Part shown: positions 55,332 to 64,000 of the stretch, one piece after another
Layout of the letters: every line of letters starts with the position of its first letter
Position numbering within the stretch: position 1 is the first letter of the stretch
Assembly (NCBI GenBank): GCA_026122225.1
Contig: JANEZZ010000983.1
Span: 62,001-126,000 of the forward strand
Source of the DNA: Heloderma charlesbogerti
Lineage: Eukaryota > Chordata > Lepidosauria > Squamata > Helodermatidae
DNA: 64,000 nt
Reading direction: 5' to 3'
Translations under genes and position numbers: made by a program
Notes under the pieces: generated by a model
What the model was told of the DNA's origin: nothing
The model's input: only the letters and a program-made list of their open reading frames with translations
Databases searched by the model: none

Positions 55332-55793
55332 CTGTACACTGTGTACTGTCAAAATCTTTCTGTTTCCAGGAGGGCCCCGGTTTTCTAACCCTCTCACCTG
55401 GAAACCACATATACATTCCCTTGCTTCTCGCTCCCTCAGGCACTGCCCCATCCAAACAGAAATCATAAGCTGGGAATGAAAATCGATCTTTTTTTAAAAT
55501 ACAAATGTAAATGATTGGTCATTTTTCAACAAGCCCAGTAAAATCACACTGCAAGAATTCAATACAAGCTGTGTCCCCTCAAACGGTAACATCTGAGTTC
55601 AGCCAAACCCTGTGTGGGGATAGTTAAAGGGTTCACTAGAATACTCCTGTTATTATTGTTCCTTATTCTAGTGCTTTAGACCCTCAGAAGGGATAGCAGG
55701 TATTGTGTGCTTCAAAACATTGTCAGGTCCACAGATGTTACAGCTCTGATGTCCCCATATTTGCTTCAGTTTTGCATTTTGTCACTTGTGATA

Positions 55794-55881
55794 CAGGCTG
55801 CAATCCTATATCTGCTTATCTGGGAGTAAGCCCCATTGAACTCAGTGGGACATACTTCTGAGTAGACATGTATAAGATTGC
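55794..55881. repeat. Squamate AGTAAG-type MITE in EXOC1 intron 1
   Basis: CAGGCTGCAATCCTATATCTG, GGGAGTAAGCCCCATTGAAC, GGACATACTTCTGAGTAGAC, ATAAGATTG. Immediately followed by the larger MITE at 55889. Confidence 0.85.
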
Positions 55882-55888
55882 TCTGAAA

Positions 55889-56318
55889 GGGCGCAATCCT
55901 ATTGCACTAATTGTAAGCCTCCTAACTCGGAGGCTTACAGTCATCCTATGCAGATCTATGCCTCCCTGTCCTCCTGCCCTGCATTTTTAGCTAGTCAGGC
56001 TTTTTTGCCTGTCTAGCGATGGAGTTTCAGAAGGGGAGGGAAGGAGGTTGGCAGGGGTTCAGGATTTCTCATATCCTGGCCTCTCCAGTCTCCTCCCCTC
56101 CCTGCCCACTAAAATGCCTCTGTTTCCTTGTCCTTTGAGGTTGAGTTCCGGATCTCAGAGAGTAGCCAGCGCAGTTCTTTCTGCCCTGAGGGGGATGGGG
56201 GGTCGGGGCTCCAATTCCCTCCTCCAAGGTCTTGCTGCTGTCTCCAACATTAGAGCTGGAAATCCGAAGGAACCTATGGTCCCCTCAGACGCTGTCTAGG
56301 GGGCATAGGATTGCTCCC
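55889..56318. mobile_element. MITE of about 430 bp with GCAATCCTAT ends in EXOC1 intron 1
   Basis: Ends GGGCGCAATCCTATTG and CATAGGATTGCTCCC. The interior has CTAGTCAGGCTTTTTTGCCTGTCTAGC and TCCGAGTTAGGAGGC-like inverted pieces. Confidence 0.76.
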
Positions 56319-57056
56319 TCCTTTATCTTCAGCTGCCTTGACATTTTAAAATTTCCCGAACAGATTTTCATCTTGCTTTACCTCTTGATTGTTTTTGGTT
56401 TTATTTAGGTGCAGCAAATGTTCTCATTAAAACGACTGTGTAATTCTGTAGCTATTGACACATTTGTGATTACTCCACTTACTGATCTGGGATGTGATTT
56501 ATATCCCAGGGGGGTTATATAGCTGTTTGTGAACTTACTGTATATGGCCTGTTTCAAGTTGTTTAGGCACAAGTTAAAATTTCAGATGTTTGCATGTTTA
56601 TCTTTGATTTCAGCCGGATTGCAATCTAAACCCTGTTCAAAGTCCAGCATTAGCCAATGCACAATATTTAATACACTGTTTTGTTGTTATATGCTGGTAT
56701 TTCCAATTTCTGCCTTGGGCTAAAAAAAGGATGAAAAACCTATATTGGTATTCTTGTAATGGTTCAGCATTCATACAGTTACACTTTATGCAAAGGATTT
56801 GTGCTTTCTTAGCATTTCAGAATAATATGTGTTGCAGCATTGAGAACTGAATCTGGCACACCCACCTGTTATTTCTTTGCTCTTTTTAAGTCAAGCTACT
56901 TTTATTGTGTTTAGTCAATAGCCAATTGCAATTCTTACTCTGTAGAAAACTAGCGTGTTCTGTAAGGGAACTAAACAAGTAGACTGTGTGCCCGCTGAGA
57001 AATGTAATTGAATGTAGTGGTCTTGAGCATTACCCATATCTTACAGCTCAGAGAAA

Positions 57057-57180
57057 ATGACTGCAATCAAGCATGCCTTACAGAGGGATATTTTCACTCC
57101 GAATGATGAACGTTTATTAAGCATTGTTAATGTTTGCAAAGCAGGAAAAAAGAAGAGAAACTGCTTTTTGTGTGCTACAG
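57057..57180 (+). CDS. EXOC1: EXOC1 coding exon 1
   Basis: The exon begins at 57047 after TATCTTACAG; the ATG is 10 nt in. 41 codons plus one base, donor GTATGC. It encodes [20 protein letters not shown] through NCFLCAT. Confidence 0.97.
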
Positions 57181-60100
57181 GTATGCATGTTTTTGAAGCA
57201 TAAGCAAAGCTAGCTCTCCTGTCTATGAAGTACACTGGGATTAATTGAATTTAGAGTTCTACTTTCTTTACTAACCTTGTGCAACTTTTCCTATACAGTG
57301 TAAGTGATTTAATGCTATTTATGTTGGTGGCACTACATATCCTGCTTTGTTAGGAAAACACCACAGTATAGTTACTGTATGTTTCCACTAAAAGGCCTTT
57401 CTGTGAGAGAGGGCATAGAGTTTCAACATTTAAGTTCAGTGTATATCTTATCTCTAAGAGGAACTCCCCAAACCTTCACAGCTACTTGGGATTCTTGTAC
57501 AGAAAGTCAGAGTAGCAGTTTTGAGTTCACGGCTGAGTTCATGAACGACTTAGGAAGGCATTGTCAGCTGATTGGCTAAATGGCTGTGGACACTAGATCC
57601 CAAAGACTCACTTGACCAGCCTTACTTGGGAATAGCAGAAGATACCAAGTGTCCTATGCACAAACATTAACATTTTAGGGAGCAATTCTATACCCCCTAG
57701 ACAGTGTCTGGGGGGACATAGGATTGTTCAGTTTCTGGGATCTGAGGTGGGAACCAGGGCTCCAACCTTGGAGCCCAGAAATCACGCTCCCCGCCCCTTC
57801 CCCCATCCCCTCCTACCTGGTTCTCCCCACACCGGTTATGTCTCCATGCTCGGAGGTGGAGCACAGAGATGTGGAAAAGGGGGTGTCCTGGAGAAAGGGA
57901 GGGGAGGAGATTGGGGAAACTGCTTTATAAAGCTTCCTATTGGGTCTCCAGGCTCCTTCCTCCCCCACCCTGAAACTGTGGCTAGATGGGAGAAATCACC
58001 CATCTAGCCAAAATGCAGGATGGCTGGAGCATGGAGGAGAGGATCCAGCCAATTTCAGAGGCTGGCAACTATCCAGATAGGATTGTGCCCTTAGTTACCT
58101 GGAACCTTTCAAGCCCTACTTGTCACTGGGAGACTTCCTACAGGTGCCATATAATTCTGAGATGAGCGGTGTGCGCTGATTTTAGTAATCACCTTTAAAC
58201 TCTTAATAAACCTACCAACTAGTCAAGTATCTGCATAATGCTTCCCTCCTGCTTAGCAGATGCTGACTACATCCACATCCACTCCTGAGAGAGCCTTCCT
58301 GCTTGTTGTCCACAGACTACCTCTATGGACAGGCCATTTTAGTTTGTTTTTCTTCTGAAGAAAAACAATGTGATCTGGTGGTCTGTACATAATATTGCTT
58401 TCGTAGTTTGTTACCCTTTCTCTTGACTCACCAAAATAAAGACAACCTGGAGATACCTTGGAGAGCACCTTGAGACAATTCTAATGATGATTTCTTCTCT
58501 CCTTGCCATCTACAACATGAACCATTTTGAATGAAGGTTGTGTTTTGATTTATCTCTTAGCTTTACATTTTCATATACATTAAATAGGGAAGGATATCTG
58601 TTTTAGAACTGATTATTATCTTGTGGAGATTAATTATATGCTGTACTTAACAGTGACAACTGAACGCCCAGTGCAGGTGAACGTGGTAAAGGTGAAAAAA
58701 TCTGATAAGGGAGATTTCTACAAAAGGCAGACTGCGTGGGTGCTTCGAGATCTTGCTGTTGTTGATGCCAAGGATGCTATCAAAGTACGTTGTAATTATA
58801 ATGATATGTACTGCAAATCTTCACTCACAGGCACTAACCAAGGTTGCCCTCCTACACACACTTACTTGAGAGTAAGTCCTATTAAACTCAGTGAGACCTC
58901 TGAGTAAGGTGCACATGGGATCAGGCTGCATATCAGGCTGTTCTTTTACAGAAAAGAACAGAGGGCAGGTGCAATGCTAGTTCAGAGGGGTTAGTTTCTG
59001 TTTCTTCCATGTACTGAGCAAGAATTTTGGTTTGAAATCAAACCAAACATTACTCAGAACCTTTTGCATGGATATTGCCATGTTTGTGTGTTTCTTATAA
59101 AGCAGACTTTTTGAATATCAGACAGTTATAATTCATAAGTCTTCTATGAACTTACTGTGGAAGTATTAAACCTTGGTTCCCCATTGGTGGGGACTGTGCC
59201 ACTTCTGTGTTTTGTGTGCTGCATCTGGCACGCTGTTGGGGCTCCATAACTATATTAAAGCAGCCCAGAATCCTACATAACATTTGGTGTTTAAAAGCGT
59301 ATTGTGTTAAAAACGTATTATGATTTGTGCCTGTTTTCCAGGAAAGTCCTGAGTTTGATCTGCATTTTGACAAGGTGTACAAATGGGTTGCTAGCAGTAT
59401 AGCAGAAAAGAACACCTTCATTTCATGTATTTGGAAACTTAATCAGCGGTATATAAGAAAGAAGATTGACTTCATAAATGTTAGTTCTCAGCTACTGGAA
59501 GGTAATATTTTTAGGTTTATGTTTTGTAATGCTACATTATAGCTTAGATATTAATTCAACATACATTAAAACAAATAGAAAATCCGTATAATTGTTAGTA
59601 TTACCTTAATTCGTGCATCTGCTAATAAGTAAACTTTTCCTTTGGGCTTCTTGTATTTTTCACTGTGATCCTAAATTAATTACAAAGAATGACTTCAGTG
59701 GGTCTTACTTTCACATGATAGTTGTGATCCAGAGCCATTGCTCTGAGAGCCAGTGTAGTGTAGTGGTGAGAGTGACGGACTGGGAGCCGGGAGACCCGGG
59801 TTCTAGTCCCCATTCGGCCATGGAAGCTCACTGGGTGACTTTGGGCCAGTCACAGACTCTCAGCCCAACCCACCTCACAGGGTTGTTGTTGTGAGGATAC
59901 AACGGTGAGGAGGAGGATAATGTAAGCCGCCTTGAGTTCCTTGCGAGAGGGAGAAAGGCGGGGTATAAATGCAATCAATCAATCAATCAATTGCCACCTG
60001 CTATTTTAAGTATGTTGTTTTAAAAAATCATAACCCAACTTTCCTTCAAAGTGGAAGTTAAAGGTGAGCTCCATTCTTCTAAAAAATGTTTTTAATGTAC

Positions 60101-63100
60101 TTATTAATTTGTACCTGCTTGTCCTCTAGAGTGATTTAAATTTTCTCTCCCCATTTTTGGGGGTCTTCATGATAACCATGTGAAGCATTTTATACTGGGT
60201 GACTGGCCCAAAGCCATGTGGTGAATTTCATGGGTGAACAGGACTTTGAATTCTATTCTCTTTGTCACTGTTCCCTACACCACACTGTTTACGAGGCCAA
60301 TTTTTTAATTATAGTTTGTTTATATAAACAAAATTGTGTAATATTTATTTATTTATTGTATGGCACATTTACATCGCATTACAATAAAAACATAGAGCAT
60401 AATAAATATGAAATGTAAAATATAAAATACAGACAGGAATATTACAAACGTATGTCTAGGTTATAGATAATAGTTTTTTACTTCAGTTGTCACAGCCAGA
60501 AAATCAGCAAAGTCTCCATTGTAGGTTTGGTTTTGACACTTTGTCACTATATTGTGTAATAAATGCCATTGGTGTGTATAGTGTCTATGAAACCAACCAG
60601 AACAGCTCATAAAAATACTTTGACCCAAGGTTTTACCACATTCCTGAACTCTTTCCCCACAAAGGTTCTTGCTGGAATGGTTCTTGGTAGTCTACACAGC
60701 AGCAGATCAGAGGTTATGCATAGATGAAATACAGAACAAAGCCTGATCTGTATTTCTTTATGTGCAGGCAGTGTTGTATGTGCTCCATTCACATACAGGG
60801 AGAAGTGGTCCTGGCAATAAGGTGGGCCTAAGCCATTAGGGGTTTAAAGGTAATAATCAATACAATAAATTATGCCCACAGACAACTGATAACCAATTCA
60901 AGAGCTCATATTCTATGTTACTGACATAGAAAGTTCCCTTATATTGAGCGCCAATTACTCCATCTAGCTCAGTACTTCCTACACCAGGAATGAGCGGAAG
61001 GTAGATTGGGATCTACTGGTAGACCTCTGGGTGATTTGTAGAAGATCAGCAAGGTCTTCTGACTCCCAGTAGTTTAACAATAACTAATAAAATTGTAAGT
61101 TTAAAGAAATTTCTGCCATGGCTGGCCTCGTGCAAATCGCTTATCTCTTAGCCTTGGTGTTCCTCACAATATATGAATATTAATTGGTTACCTTTTACCA
61201 GGCTTTTGTGCAGTCTACTGGCCACTTTGATTCTTTGTGTTAGAAGCCCTGATCAGTTTTAACTAAGATGTAAAATTATATTTGAATATACAGTGCAGGT
61301 TCATGGGATGTAATAGGTAATTGACTCCATTGTGCTACACTCCCGGCTCTGATTAGCGGACTGCAGGGTTCTAGTAAAAAGCGTGAAGGAGATTGCACAA
61401 GCCCCAAGTCTGCTGACTCCTGGTCCACATCAACTGGCACTGGATCTCCATGACTTTCCAGGCAGTCTTTCCAAGCCCTACCTCGATACACCAGGGACTG
61501 AAACTGGGGCCTTTTGTATGTAAAGCATGCACTCTACCACTTAGTTATGGTCCTTCCCTATGTTCTCTGATCCCCAAATTGGAAATAATCAAGCAGCAGT
61601 ACTGAACTATTTCTATCTTCCAAGCAGTCTTTTGTGGCAATCCTGTGTAGAATTGTGGCAGATAGACCTCAGTAGAAACATGACAATTATTTTTCCTCTG
61701 TAGCGATGTCCTCACAAGGTGGCTTAGAATATTATAAAAACACGAACATACAAATTTCAATTAAACACACACATATACAGCAGTCAGCAGCAGCTAATGC
61801 TTTTAAGCACCAAATGCAGACTGTGCCTTTATTTTATTTTTATTTTTATTTATTAAATTTATTAATCGCCCATCTGGCTGGTCACCCAGCCACTCTGGGC
61901 GATGTACAACACACCATAAAACAATTTAAAACAATAAAATTCTACCATAATTTTTTTTTTAAAATACCCTAACCCACCCCAAATGCCTGCCTGAACAACC
62001 ACGTTTTTAATGCACAACGGAAGCTCATTAAAGAGGGGGCATGGCGGAGTTCCCTAGGGAGGGAGTTCCACAGAGTGGGGGCCACCACAGAAAAGGCCCT
62101 CTCCCTCGTCCCCACCAGTCTAGCTGTCCTGGCTGATGGGACAGAGAGAAGGCCATCCGAGGCTGATCTTGTTAAGCGGCCTGTCTGGTGTTGCTGGAGG
62201 CGCTCCTTAAGATAGGCTGGGCCGGAACCATATAGGGTTTTAAAGGTCAAAACCAACACCATAATTTATTTATTGCATTTATATCCTGCCTTTTTTCCTC
62301 CAAGTAACCCAAAGTGGTGTACATAAATAATCCTCCTCCTCTCCTATGAGTTGATATACTCATAACAACAACCCTGTGAGGTAGGTTGGGCTGAGAGTGT
62401 GTGACTGGTGCAAAGCCACCCAGTGAGCTTCCATTGCTGAGTAAGTGGGGACTAGAACCTGGGTCTCCCAGATCCCAGTCCAACACTTGAACCGCTACAC
62501 CACACTAATTACACCACACTGGTCTTCAGGATTTTTTTTTTAAAGGCAGTAGTGATGAGGCCATACATATCACCCTGGGCAGGGAGTTCCAAAGGTGTGA
62601 AGCCACCACTGAGACAGCCTTATCCCTAGTACCTGCCAGCCTTACTGGTGAGCCAGAAAGTAGGGCCTCTGATGCTGATCTTAATGCTTGAGCAGGCTAA
62701 TGCAGGCATGGCTGGTCCTTCAGATAACATTGCACAAACCATTCAGGGATTCGAAAGCCAAAACCAGCACCTTGAATTGGGCCCAGAAACTATCAGGCAG
62801 CCAATGTAAACAATACAGAATAGGAATAATATGATCCAAATGCTTAGCTACCATATGGAATTCGGCCATGATCCACTTTCTTGGAAGTTCCATTGAAATC
62901 AATGCAAGTTGTAAGTCTTAGGATCAAGGTGTTGGTATGTTTTGCCAAGCAAATTTTGTAGTTCTGGGTGGCTTTTGACAAATGTTATGTTCAGCTTTAG
63001 TAATATCAGATCAGCTTTGTAACGTACGCTGTTTGGCAGGTCTAACCTGTCCAGTTTCAGAGTAACAACTGAATACAAGTTTATACAAGTTTATGTATAA

Positions 63101-63395
63101 TATTAAAGTGACTCTCAAGCTGCTGCTAATATTAATCGCTAAACTTGCATGTTGGTATGTTTTTAAACGTAATAGTAAATCATGCGGTATTCCAGATGTT
63201 GCATATGTTTGATGAAATCTGCTTTGTAGTCTACTTAAAAGTTCTCATAATTTTTCAAAACTTTGAAACTATGACAACTTGTTGCCATTTAAAAAAAAAT
63301 CTGTGTTCATTCACTGCTTGGCTAATATTCTTTGCTTCCTTTCCTCTGCTTTTCTCATACTTTTAATTCTCCAGAACTACCTAAAGTCACTGAAG
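57057..63395 (+). CDS. EXOC1: Exocyst complex component 1 (Sec3), first four coding exons, partial
   Basis: Join 57057-57180, 58654-58784, 59342-59501, 63375-63395, continuing beyond the window. The encoded protein begins [20 protein letters not shown] and runs to ELPKVTE, very close to vertebrate EXOC1. This part is the Sec3 N-terminal PH-like domain, which binds PI(4,5)P2 and Rho-family GTPases and helps place the exocyst at the plasma membrane for vesicle tethering. Visible landmarks are [54 protein letters not shown]. The start is supported by homology and A at -3. Phases are 1, 0, 1, 1. The fourth exon is only 21 nt. The remaining roughly 750 residues lie downstream. Confidence 0.97.
57678..58090. 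mobile_element. MITE of about 410 bp flanked by TTA in EXOC1 intron
   Basis: Ends GGGAGCAATTCTATACC and GATAGGATTGTGCCC, TTA on both sides (57675-57677 and 58091-58093). The GC-rich interior produces spurious open frames. Confidence 0.82.
58654..58784 (+). CDS. EXOC1: EXOC1 coding exon 2
   Basis: 131 nt, acceptor GTACTTAACAG, donor GTACGT, phase 1 to 0. It encodes [20 protein letters not shown] through DAKDAIK. Confidence 0.97.
58847..58930. repeat. Squamate AGTAAG-type MITE in EXOC1 intron
   Basis: CTACACACACTTACTTGAGAG, TAAGTCCTATTAAACTCAG, GATCAGGCTGC. It starts 63 bp after EXOC1 coding exon 2. Confidence 0.65.
59342..59501 (+). CDS. EXOC1: EXOC1 coding exon 3
   Basis: 160 nt, acceptor CCTGTTTTCCAG, donor GTAATA, phase 0 to 1. 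It encodes [19 protein letters not shown] through NVSSQLLE. Confidence 0.97.
59747..59990 (+). mobile_element. tRNA-derived SINE
   Basis: GAGCCAGTGTAGTGTAGTGG (A-box region), GAGACCCGGGTTCTAGTCCCC (B-box region), then GGCCATGGAAGCTCACTGGG, ACCTCACAGGGTTGTTG and the tail GCGGGGTATAAATGCAATCAATC. Common type in reptiles. In the EXOC1 intron after coding exon 3. Confidence 0.85.
60915..61560 (-). repeat. SINE pieces in reverse orientation
   Basis: On the minus strand, ACCATAACTAAGTGGTAGAGTGCATG and CCAGTTTCAGTCCCTGG (about 61480-61555) look like tRNA-type A and B boxes. GTACTGAGCTAGATGG (about 60958-60975) is the usual later part. The middle is disturbed. Confidence 0.55.
61845..62262 (-). mobile_element. 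L2-type LINE 3' end
   Basis: The minus-strand frame [79 protein letters not shown] matches the C-terminal end of L2-like reverse transcriptase proteins. The 3' UTR at 61850-61965 has TAAATTTATTAATCGCCC. Confidence 0.85.
62265..62510 (-). mobile_element. tRNA-derived SINE, reverse orientation
   Basis: Same family as 59747-59990: on the minus strand the head with GTAGCGGTTCAAGTGTTGGACTGGG, then GGGAGACCCAGGTTCTAGTCCCC, CACTGGGTGGC, and the tail ATATAAATGCAATAAATAAA. It abuts the L2 end at 62262. Confidence 0.82.
62525..62905 (-). mobile_element. Older L2-type LINE fragment
   Basis: The minus-strand phrase [20 protein letters not shown] and [10 protein letters not shown], followed by a degraded [24 protein letters not shown] stretch. 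More decayed than the neighbour at 61845. Confidence 0.7.
63375..63395 (+). CDS. EXOC1: EXOC1 coding exon 4, 21-nt microexon
   Basis: Acceptor TTTTAATTCTCCAG, donor GTGCGT. It adds ELPKVTE, which continues the EXOC1 protein exactly as in other vertebrates. Its length is a multiple of three, so it could be skipped without breaking the frame. Confidence 0.85.
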
Positions 63396-64000
63396 GTGCG
63401 TAACACCTTTTCCTTCCGTTTTTCTTCTGTATGACTAATTCAGTTGCTTTTTGCTTTGTTAAAATTGTCTGTAAACAGTTTTGTTAAGCAAATCACGTTC
63501 CTCAGGTCAGTTGGGAATGTACTGAAAATGCAGGTGAAAATATTATTGGAGAGTTCTTAAATCCGTAGCTCTTTGAACCCTTAATGCTGCAGGTTGGACT
63601 GTCTCCATTCATAGATAGCTATGGTGAAAGCAAAAATGAACATCTTTGCCTGAATTAGTCAAAATCTGCCTTTTGAGGTACAATCCTTGTTGACTTGATT
63701 TTTTGTGTGTTCGCTTAGGACTAAAAATGTGTCTGAAGTTTCCACCAATAACTGAATAAATGAAAAATTTGCATTATGGTTTGCTCTAAACTCAAGATTG
63801 TGCTCAAAATCTCTGAGCAGACCATTTTCAGCATGTTCCTTTGAACATATCTTAACGTTTAGAATATTTGTCTTGAACTAATGCAGTATGCATTACATTT
63901 AGCACACCTAGGCCCTAAACTAGTTTACACACTCAGGCTGTAGTCCTACACACACTTACCTGGGAGTATGTCCATTGGACTCAATGGAGTTTATGTCAGA
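63396..64000 (+). other. EXOC1: EXOC1 intron continuing past the window
   Basis: No further exon seen. An AGTAAG-type MITE begins at about 63934 (AGGCTGTAGTCCTACACACAC, CTGGGAGTATGTCC) and is cut by the window end. Confidence 0.6.

Noticed and set aside
55011..55479. Overlapping open frames of up to 125 residues near the EXOC1 promoter
   Set aside because: They run through a near-perfect hairpin MITE and CpG-rich non-coding exon; frames on both strands mirror each other.
59747..59830. tRNA gene
   Set aside because: A and B box-like sequences are present, but they belong to a tRNA-derived SINE with its body and tail; the cloverleaf is not complete.

Overview
This window is vertebrate genomic DNA, almost certainly from a lepidosaur and most likely a squamate lizard. 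The repeats point that way. There is a nearly intact, full-length BovB (RTE-clade) LINE, three shorter BovB copies, CR1 and L2-type LINEs with CR1-type 3' ends, CORE/MIR-like SINEs, and many MITEs that begin and end in GCAATCCTAT-type termini. The protein-coding exons are vertebrate in structure, with short exons, long introns and GT-AG borders.

Three genes are supported. (1) Minus strand, 27355 down to at least 16982: seven exons with perfectly compatible phases, starting in a CpG-rich promoter. They encode the first 216 residues of a protein with a cyclic-nucleotide-binding (CNB) domain resembling CNBD2. The 3' half was not found. (2) Plus strand, 30695-48352: EXOC1L, complete in three coding exons (172 codons), a small protein equivalent to the N-terminal lipid-binding module of exocyst subunit Sec3. 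(3) Plus strand, 57057-63395 and beyond the window: the first four coding exons of EXOC1 (exocyst complex component 1, Sec3), with a CpG-rich promoter and probable non-coding first exon at about 54430-55110. EXOC1L and EXOC1 are neighbouring paralogues in the same orientation with matching intron phases, as at human 4q12. The CNB gene diverges from EXOC1L, with about 3.3 kb between their start codons.

Layout: 1-5.5 kb is repeat-rich DNA with foldback elements. 5.5-6.8 kb is a truncated BovB and 7.4-10.6 kb the full-length BovB with a 12-bp target duplication. 11-16.9 kb holds MITEs and two hAT-type elements with 8-bp duplications, one nested in another DNA element. 17-27.4 kb is the CNB gene. 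27.5-30.7 kb is the divergent intergenic region. 30.7-48.4 kb is EXOC1L, whose 15-kb first intron carries a CR1 LINE interrupted by two DNA transposons and an LTR-like element. 48.4-54.4 kb is intergenic, with an L2-type LINE split by an LTR-like insertion. 54.4-64 kb is EXOC1, with L2 and SINE insertions in its introns.

The most interesting items are the CNB gene at this location, the exon-level match between EXOC1L and EXOC1, the intact target duplications that define several transposon families, and the repeated TACGTA-centred palindromes inside the hAT elements. All family assignments come from reading the sequence and from recall of known families; no database search was run.
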